From NCBI GenBank assembly GCA_031282565.1, contig JAITDL010000003.1, forward strand, positions 1-20,683: DNA of 20,683 bases, given 5' to 3'. Source of the stretch: Puniceicoccales bacterium (GTDB lineage: Bacteria; Verrucomicrobiota; Verrucomicrobiia; Opitutales; JAIRLM01). Shown here piece after piece: positions 15,711 through 20,683 of the stretch (its first letter is position 1; each line of letters opens with the position of its first letter). The notes beneath the pieces are model-generated. The model had not been told where the DNA came from, did no database searches, and saw only the letters and a program-made list of their open reading frames with translations. The translations under genes were made by a program, and so were the position numbers.

Positions 15711-15813
15711 AATTTCCGCCGTGGATAGTCCAGCGTTTGGCTCCGCTTGGAAATTTTTCAGTCGGCGATGCAGCTCCTGTGGCGGAAATTTTGGAAAAAT
15801 TAAAAAATTCCGC
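15710..15813. promoter_or_regulatory. three AAATTTCCGC-like motifs upstream of dnaK
   Basis: AAATTTCCGCC at 15710-15720, its exact inverse GGCGGAAATTT at 15781-15791, and AAAAATTCCGC at 15803-15813. The last two form an 11-base inverted repeat with one mismatch and a 10-base spacer, 35 bases before the dnaK ATG. No CIRCE element is present, so this is a candidate heat-shock operator. A TTTCCGCC also occurs upstream of groES (17901-17908). Confidence 0.35.
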
Positions 15814-15847
15814 AATTTGGCCAGCTAATTGCTATAGAGAGGGCAGA

Positions 15848-17818
15848 ATGGGCGACCAAACGAAAGGTGGCGGTAAGATCCTCGGGATCGACCTGGGCAC
15901 GACCAATTCGTGCATGGCAGTCATGGAGAACGGTAAGGCCGTCGTAATCCCCAATGGGGAAGGCGCGCGCACCACACCGTCCGTTGTGGCATTTGCGAAA
16001 AATGGAGAGCGGCTTGTTGGCCAAGCGGCAAAGCGGCAGGCAGTTGTGAATCCCGCAAATACCATATTCTCCATTAAGCGACTCATCGGCCGGAAACGGT
16101 CCGAGGTGGAGAAAGAGGCAAAGTACCTGCCCTACAAGATCGTAGACGGCAAGAACGGCGACGCCGCAGTGGAGGTGCAAGTTGGCTCGGAAACCAAGCG
16201 CTTTTCGCCGGAAGAAATTTCTTCAATGATTTTGGCAAAGCTCAAGGCGGACGCGGAGAAGTACCTGGGCGAAACAATTAGTAGAGCCGTCATCACCGTG
16301 CCGGCATATTTCAATGACTCCCAGCGGCAGGCGACCAAGGACGCCGGGCAAATCGCTGGGCTTGAAGTTCTGCGCATCATAAACGAGCCCACTGCAGCTT
16401 CTTTAGCCTACGGTCTCGACAAAAAGAAAGAGGAAAAAATAGCGGTATATGACCTTGGCGGAGGAACATACGATATTTCCATATTGGACATAGGTGACGG
16501 CGTGTTCGAAGTCCGTGCAACCAATGGCGATACCCATCTCGGCGGCGACGACTGGGACGAGGCCATAATCCAGTGGCTCGTGGAAAAGTTCCAGGCGGAG
16601 AGCGGCATAAACCTGCGCAACGACCCAATGGCACTGCAGCGGCTCAAGGAGGAAGCGGAAAAGGCAAAAATCGCCCTGTCCTCATCCCAGGAAACGGACA
16701 TCAATCTGCCATTCATAACTGCCGACGCATCAGGGCCAAAGCACCTTTCACAGCGGCTCACAAGGGCGCAGCTCGATCAAATTTGCGGCAAGCTGGCCGA
16801 GCGCACGGTGGATCCGTTCAAGGCGTGCCTCAAGGATGCAAACATCACATCGGACGGCATTAGCGAGGTAGTTCTCGTTGGCGGCATGACGCGCAATCCA
16901 CAGGTGGTTGAAACGGCTAAGAAGCTCACCGGCAAGACACCAAACCAGGGAGTGAATCCCGACGAGGTGGTGGCCGTCGGTGCGGCAATTCAGGGCGGCG
17001 TACTGCAGGGCGATGTGCACGATATCCTTCTGCTGGATGTCACTCCGCTCACTCTCGGCATCGAAACGGCCGGCGGCGTCTGCACCCCAATGATCGAACG
17101 TAACACCACAATCCCCACCAAGAAAACGCAGGTTTTCACCACCTACGCCGACGGACAAACTGGTGTCGACATACACGTGCTCCAGGGCGAACGGCCCATG
17201 GCCAAGGACAATAAGAGCTTGGGCAACTTCCGCCTCGACGGCATCCCCATGGCTCCCAGGGGCGTGCCGCAGATTGAGGTCACCTTCGACATCGACGCCA
17301 ACGGCATACTGAACGTCACCGCCAAGGACCGCGGATCCGGCAAGGAACAAAAGGTTACCATCACCAGCGGTTCCGGGCTCAGCGACGAGGAAATTGAACG
17401 GCTCAAAAAAGATGCCGAGGCCCACGCCGCCGATGACATGGCAACCAAGGAGAAGGCCGAAGCGCGCAACCACCTGGACAACATGATCTACCAGGTAGGC
17501 AAGCAGCTCAACGATCTGGGCGACAAGATCAACGCCGATGACAAAAAGTCCGTGGAAGCGGCCCAGGAGAGCGCCAAAAAGGTGCTTGAAAATCAGGAAT
17601 CGTCCACGGAAGCCATGAACTCGGCGCGTGATGAGCTATCCAAGGTAATGCAAGCGGCTGCGCAGAAGATATATGCCCAGACCCAAGCGACGGATGCAAC
17701 GGGCCCGGGCGGACCCCAGGGGCAGCCGGGGCCGGCGCCGGACGCAGCGGGAGGACCGGGAGCCGGTAAAAATGTCGTCGATGCTGATTTTGAAGTGGTT
17801 GACGGCGATAAAAAATAG
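15848..17818 (+). CDS. dnaK: molecular chaperone DnaK (Hsp70)
   Basis: This ATP-dependent cytoplasmic chaperone folds and refolds proteins with DnaJ and GrpE, neither of which is in the window. The 656-aa product begins MGDQTKGGGKILGIDLGTTN. The nucleotide-binding domain (to about 390) shows GIDLGTTNS (13-21), NEPTAASLAYGLD, YDLGGGTYDISI and VGGMTRNP. The substrate-binding domain follows (LLLDVTPLTLGIE, ERNTTIP), then the helical lid. A Gly/Pro-rich linker leads to a conserved-type end, VVDADFEVVDGDKK. The start ATG at 15848 has AGAGAGGG just upstream. The frame is open to 15737 but that extension is not family-like. groES follows after 151 bases. Confidence 0.98.
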   Translation: MGDQTKGGGKILGIDLGTTNSCMAVMENGKAVVIPNGEGARTTPSVVAFAKNGERLVGQAAKRQAVVNPANTIFSIKRLIGRKRSEVEKEAKYLPYKIVDGKNGDAAVEVQVGSETKRFSPEEISSMILAKLKADAEKYLGETISRAVITVPAYFNDSQRQATKDAGQIAGLEVLRIINEPTAASLAYGLDKKKEEKIAVYDLGGGTYDISILDIGDGVFEVRATNGDTHLGGDDWDEAIIQWLVEKFQAESGINLRNDPMALQRLKEEAEKAKIALSSSQETDINLPFITADASGPKHLSQRLTRAQLDQICGKLAERTVDPFKACLKDANITSDGISEVVLVGGMTRNPQVVETAKKLTGKTPNQGVNPDEVVAVGAAIQGGVLQGDVHDILLLDVTPLTLGIETAGGVCTPMIERNTTIPTKKTQVFTTYADGQTGVDIHVLQGERPMAKDNKSLGNFRLDGIPMAPRGVPQIEVTFDIDANGILNVTAKDRGSGKEQKVTITSGSGLSDEEIERLKKDAEAHAADDMATKEKAEARNHLDNMIYQVGKQLNDLGDKINADDKKSVEAAQESAKKVLENQESSTEAMNSARDELSKVMQAAAQKIYAQTQATDATGPGGPQGQPGPAPDAAGGPGAGKNVVDADFEVVDGDKK

Positions 17819-17841
17819 CGCAGCTAGCGCTGCGGCAGACG

Positions 17842-17872
17842 CCGCCGTGGCGCCGTTCCGGCGCCACGGCGG
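17842..17872. repeat. perfect 13-bp hairpin between dnaK and groES
   Basis: CCGCCGTGGCGCC (17842-17854) and its exact inverse (17860-17872) enclose a 5-base loop, GTTCC. A smaller stem, CGCAGC-TAGC-GCTGCG, sits just before it at about 17819-17834. There is no T-tract, so this may be an mRNA-stabilising or processing structure, or a factor-dependent stop between dnaK and groESL. Confidence 0.65.
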
Positions 17873-17969
17873 ACAAAGCAAAAAATATGGACATAAAGAT
17901 TTTCCGCCGCTAGCGCGGTGGGTGGGATTTCCGGACCGTCGCTGGCGGCTGTCCGGGGAGGAGTGAGAC

Positions 17970-18320
17970 ATGAATAGGAAGATGAAATTGGTGAAACCTC
18001 TTGGCGATAGGGTTTTGGTCAGGAGACACAAGGAGACGGAACAGATAAAGGGCGGCATTGTAATCCCCGATACGGCCAAGGAGCAATCGCAGGAGGCTGA
18101 GGTGGTTGCGCTTGGCAGTGGAAAAGTATGCGACTGCAAAGAAGGATGCGTGAAGCACGTAGAATTTGAAGTAAAAGTTGGCGATCGCGTCCTGATTAGT
18201 CGCTACGGCGGCAACGAGTTCAAAGCAGACGGCGAGGAATACGTGATCCTGCGCCAGAGCGATATTCTCGGAGTGCTTTCCGGTGGAGACAGTTGCTGCT
18301 GCGGTTGCTGCGGAGACTAG
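17970..18320 (+). CDS. groES: co-chaperonin GroES with cysteine-rich insert and tail
   Basis: GroES caps the GroEL ring and closes the folding chamber. The 116-aa product has PLGDRVLVRR (10-19), the mobile loop with GGIVIPDTAKE (28-38), KVGDRVLISRYGG (69-81) and DGEEYVILRQSDILGVL (87-103). Two parts are unusual. CDCKEGCVKH (54-63) replaces the usual short turn, and a tail after residue 104 ends SCCCGCCGD, giving eight cysteines in all. Metal binding is possible by analogy with the His/Cys-rich GroES tail of Helicobacter pylori. The start ATG at 17970 has a strong GGGGAGGAG 6 bases upstream; the next in-frame ATG (residue 5) has no good site. groEL follows. Confidence 0.97.
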   Translation: MNRKMKLVKPLGDRVLVRRHKETEQIKGGIVIPDTAKEQSQEAEVVALGSGKVCDCKEGCVKHVEFEVKVGDRVLISRYGGNEFKADGEEYVILRQSDILGVLSGGDSCCCGCCGD

Positions 18321-18354
18321 TAGTTTTTAAAAAAAGGTGAATGAGTAAATTCAT

Positions 18355-18359
18355 AGGAG
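18355..18359 (+). promoter_or_regulatory. Shine-Dalgarno site deciding the groEL start
   Basis: AGGAG lies 8 bases before the ATG at 18368, which gives the canonical MAKQ start. In-frame ATGs at 18341 and 18362 are less well placed. Confidence 0.7.
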
Positions 18360-18367
18360 TAATGAAG

Positions 18368-19996
18368 ATGGCTAAACAATTAATTTTTGATGAAGACGCG
18401 CGGAAGAAGATTTTACGGGGCGTTGAGCAGCTGGCGAAGGCCGTGAAGGCGACGCTGGGACCAAAAGGTCGCAACGTGCTCATTGATCGTAAGTTCGGTT
18501 CTCCGACTGTCACAAAGGACGGCGTCACCGTTGCCAAGGAGATCGACCTGGAAGATCCATTCGAAAACATAGGCGCCCAGATGGTTAGGGAAGTTGCATC
18601 GAAGACGGCAGACAATGCCGGCGACGGAACCACAACGGCAACTGTATTGGCTGAGGCAATTTACAAGGAAGGTCTCCGTTCCGTTGCCGCCGGAGCAAAT
18701 CCCATATTCGTGAAACGCGGCATAGACAGGGCCGTTGAAGTTGCCGTGGAGGTGCTTAAGAAAAATTCCAAGCAGGTCGGCGGACAGGATGAGGTGCGTC
18801 AGGTGGCCACCGTTTCGGCGAACTGGGACGAGGAAATCGGTCGCATAATCGCCGACGCCATGGCCAAAGTCGGCAAGGACGGCACCATAACGGTCGAGGA
18901 GAACAAGGGCATCGAAACCGTGCTCGAAATTGTTGAGGGCATGCAATTTGACAAGGGCTACCTCAGTCCCTATTTCGTGACAAATTCCGAGTCCATGGAC
19001 TGCTCATTCGAGGGCGCCTACGTACTCATCTGTGAAAAGAAAATTAGCTCCCTCAACGACTTACTGCCAATTCTCCAGGCCACGGCACAATCGGGGAAAC
19101 CGCTGCTCATCATCGCCGAAGACGTCGACGGTGAAGCGCTAGCAGCATTGGTGGTGAACAAGTTGCGAGGAACTCTCCAGGTTTGCGCCGTCAAGGCCCC
19201 CGGCTTCGGCGACCGCCGCAAGGCAATGTTGGAAGACATCGCCATACTAACCGGCGGGAAATGCATCTCCGAAGACCTTGGCATCAAACTGGAAAACGTT
19301 CAGCTGTCCGACCTCGGCCGGGCGAAACGCGTCTCCGTCGACAAGGAGAGCACAACCATCGTCGAAGGCGCCGGATCGTCTGAGGCAATTCAGGGGCGCA
19401 TCAAACTGCTGCGGAAACAGATAGAAGATGCAACCTCCGACTACGACAAGGAAAAGCTGCAGGAACGGCTGGCGAAGATGTCCGGCGGAGTGGCGGTGAT
19501 AAATATCGGCGCCGCAACGGAACCGGAGATGAAGGAAAAGAAAATGCGCGTCGAGGATGCGCTACACGCCACGCGGGCTGCCGTCGAGGAGGGCGTTTCA
19601 GCTGGAGGCGGAGTGGCACTGTTGCGCACGGCGAAGGCCATTGAGGCTGAAGCAGAAAAACACAGCGGCGACGTGCGCATCGGAATTGACATCGTGCGCA
19701 AAGCCGTGGAGGCGCCGCTCAAAGAACTCTGCTTCAATGGCGGCGTGGAGGGTTCGCTGGTCGTACAGGAAGTCCTTCGGGCAGAAGGTGCAAACGGATA
19801 TAACGTAGCCACAGGGAAGTACGAGGATCTGATCAAGGCCGGTGTCGTCGATCCCACAAAGGTATCGCGGTCGGCGCTACAAAACGCGGCATCAGTTGCG
19901 GCGCTGCTACTTACGACTGAGTGCATAATTTGCGACAAGCCCGAAGAAAAATCAGCTCCGGCAATGGCTGGCGGCCACGGCGGAATGGATTATTAA
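18368..19996 (+). CDS. groEL: chaperonin GroEL (Hsp60)
   Basis: GroEL is the 14-mer ATP-driven folding chamber of the cytoplasm. From ATG 18368 the product is 542 aa (MAKQLIFDEDARKKILRGVE). It shows TLGPKGRN (29-36), SPTVTKDGVTVAKEI (45-59), the ATP-site GDGTTTATVLA (85-95) and SAGGGVALLR late in the chain. The tail ends in GGHGGMDY and lacks the long GGM repeat seen in many GroELs. An in-frame ATG at 18341 would add nine residues not typical of the family. The spacing and lack of a promoter-like gap suggest co-transcription with groES, 47 bases upstream. A strong terminator follows 37 bases after the stop. Confidence 0.98.
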   Translation: MAKQLIFDEDARKKILRGVEQLAKAVKATLGPKGRNVLIDRKFGSPTVTKDGVTVAKEIDLEDPFENIGAQMVREVASKTADNAGDGTTTATVLAEAIYKEGLRSVAAGANPIFVKRGIDRAVEVAVEVLKKNSKQVGGQDEVRQVATVSANWDEEIGRIIADAMAKVGKDGTITVEENKGIETVLEIVEGMQFDKGYLSPYFVTNSESMDCSFEGAYVLICEKKISSLNDLLPILQATAQSGKPLLIIAEDVDGEALAALVVNKLRGTLQVCAVKAPGFGDRRKAMLEDIAILTGGKCISEDLGIKLENVQLSDLGRAKRVSVDKESTTIVEGAGSSEAIQGRIKLLRKQIEDATSDYDKEKLQERLAKMSGGVAVINIGAATEPEMKEKKMRVEDALHATRAAVEEGVSAGGGVALLRTAKAIEAEAEKHSGDVRIGIDIVRKAVEAPLKELCFNGGVEGSLVVQEVLRAEGANGYNVATGKYEDLIKAGVVDPTKVSRSALQNAASVAALLLTTECIICDKPEEKSAPAMAGGHGGMDY

Positions 19997-20033
19997 TTAG
20001 TTGGCAAAACACTCGCCAATTGAGTGAATTAGC

Positions 20034-20066
20034 GCCGGAGCAAAATGCTCCGGCTATTTTTATTTT
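20034..20066 (+). terminator. rho-independent terminator of the groESL unit
   Basis: GCCGGAGCA (20034-20042) pairs with TGCTCCGGC (20046-20054) around a 3-base loop, followed by TATTTTTATTTT (20055-20066). Confidence 0.9.
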
Positions 20067-20097
20067 CACTGGCAACAGTACAATTTCGTAAGTTTTA

Positions 20098-20126
20098 TTT
20101 ACATTTTTACGCCATCGTCATATGCT
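20098..20126 (+). promoter_or_regulatory. leaderless-type promoter of the right-edge gene
   Basis: TTTACA (20098-20103), 17-base spacer, TATGCT (20121-20126), then 6 bases to the GTG at 20133. Confidence 0.55.
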
Positions 20127-20132
20127 GTTTTT

Positions 20133-20683
20133 GTGCGTATTTCCGGAACAGATCCTAACAGCTATGGCTATTTACTGCCACCCCTTTCTGCTGCCGTTAA
20201 AGAAATATATGGCGGTGGCGCATCTAATCCTGAATTATTAATTGCATCATCAACAGAGAAACATAGAGTTAGCTTTTCCTTGGCAAGAATATGCCTAAAA
20301 TATTCCGGGGTTGGAGGATTTCTTGCAATTCTTAAAGCTGCTTTGTATTGCACATTTGGCTGCAGCGCAGCAGACGATCCAATCCTTAGGGCAATGATCG
20401 AACTAAATGCCGCCGAAAATGCCAGAGTGCTCGCGGCGAACAGAAAGATAGCCACAGACGCCATGTCACTTGCTGCCACCATTGAAGCTGCAAGCGGAAA
20501 TTTTACTGGAATTGATGGCCTATTTACACATCTGCAGACATCTCCATTGCTAACACTAACACGAAATGACATCAATGGCATTAGGAAGTTTTTTGAAAGA
20601 ATACCAAACGATGAATTTCCAAGCTTTCTTCAGCACAGCGAACCAGCGAAAGATGAATCGGCGCTTATTACACTAACGCTATC
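20133..20683 (+). CDS. unknown protein, N-terminal 183 residues, cut by the right edge
   Basis: I do not recognise the family. A plus-strand frame is open from GTG at 20133 to the window end with no stop. The translation begins MRISGTDPNSYGYLLPPLSA. A hydrophobic segment (GVGGFLAILKAALYCTFGC, 59-77) may be a membrane helix. It is followed by an Ala-rich helical stretch (RAMIELNAAENARVLAANRK, 86-105) and a Leu-rich part. The segment NDINGIRKFFERIPNDEFPS (145-164) faintly resembles a stretch of the 358-aa unknown. The start is supported by the -35/-10 pair directly in front, spaced as in the other unknown genes. It is separated from groEL by a terminator, so it is its own unit. Confidence 0.75.
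   Translation, partial: MRISGTDPNSYGYLLPPLSAAVKEIYGGGASNPELLIASSTEKHRVSFSLARICLKYSGVGGFLAILKAALYCTFGCSAADDPILRAMIELNAAENARVLAANRKIATDAMSLAATIEAASGNFTGIDGLFTHLQTSPLLTLTRNDINGIRKFFERIPNDEFPSFLQHSEPAKDESALITLTL

Noticed and set aside
15737..15847. In-frame extension of dnaK to 15737
   Set aside because: The extra 37 residues are not DnaK-like, they cover the repeat region, and a good Shine-Dalgarno precedes the ATG at 15848.
16748..17473. Long minus-strand open frames (such as 241 aa) opposite dnaK and others opposite groEL
   Set aside because: They arise from codon bias in the G+C-rich chaperone genes and have no start signals or family features.
20010..20026. CACTC-GCCAATT-GAGTG resembling a CIRCE operator
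   Set aside because: It lies downstream of groEL, has 5-base arms and a 7-base spacer instead of 9 and 9, and does not precede a gene closely.
20168..20581. Minus-strand 137-aa open frame near the right edge
   Set aside because: It is the shadow of the plus-strand gene starting at 20133, which has a promoter and a continuous frame to the window end.
1..20683. CRISPR arrays, insertion sequences, integrases, tRNA genes
   Set aside because: No regularly spaced repeats, transposase-like proteins or standard tRNA cloverleafs were seen on reading both strands.

Overview
The window looks like the genome of a host-associated, probably intracellular, bacterium of the PVC group. My best guess is Verrucomicrobiota near Opitutae/Puniceicoccales. 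This rests on the general look of DnaK, GroES and GroEL and on many two-helix membrane proteins that resemble chlamydial inclusion-membrane (Inc) proteins. The phylum is an inference from memory of these families and was not checked by a search.

Layout, left to right. Positions 1-2851 (minus strand) hold two tandem paralogous membrane-protein genes, one cut by the left edge. A stand-alone CinA C-terminal-domain gene follows (2894-3442, minus). Next is a complete tmRNA gene (3506-3910, plus) with an unusually long tag. Then come three genes for proteins with paired transmembrane helices (332, 313 and 204 aa). serS (minus) and a 358-aa unknown lie upstream of glgA (9301-10758, plus). After glgA is a 728-aa unknown with one membrane segment and a polyproline stretch. 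An unknown two-gene unit follows on the minus strand (648 aa, then 211 aa); its last protein ends in Cys-Leu-Leu-Leu after a basic patch, like a eukaryotic CaaX prenylation signal. The chaperone run dnaK-groES-groEL (15848-19996, plus) closes with a clear terminator, and a further unknown gene begins at 20133 and leaves the right edge.

Two gene classes alternate. Housekeeping genes (serS, glgA, dnaK, groES, groEL, tmRNA) are G+C-richer, and the three chaperone genes have good Shine-Dalgarno sites. The unknown genes lack Shine-Dalgarno sites. Instead all nine that begin a transcription unit carry a -35-like hexamer (TTGACA, TTGCAA, TTGACT and similar) ending exactly 28-30 bases before the start codon. 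In most, a -10-like hexamer (CATAAT, TATAAT and similar) lies 6-8 bases before the start codon. The transcript would then begin at or within a base or two of the start codon, which predicts leaderless mRNAs for this whole class. Together with the membrane topologies, the polyproline tract and the CaaX-like end, I infer a set of host-interaction proteins read through a shared promoter type and scattered between housekeeping genes.

No tRNA gene, insertion sequence, integrase or CRISPR array was seen. No gene-free stretch exceeds 300 bases; the longest is the 229 bases upstream of dnaK, which hold a hairpin and three copies of an AAATTTCCGC-like motif.
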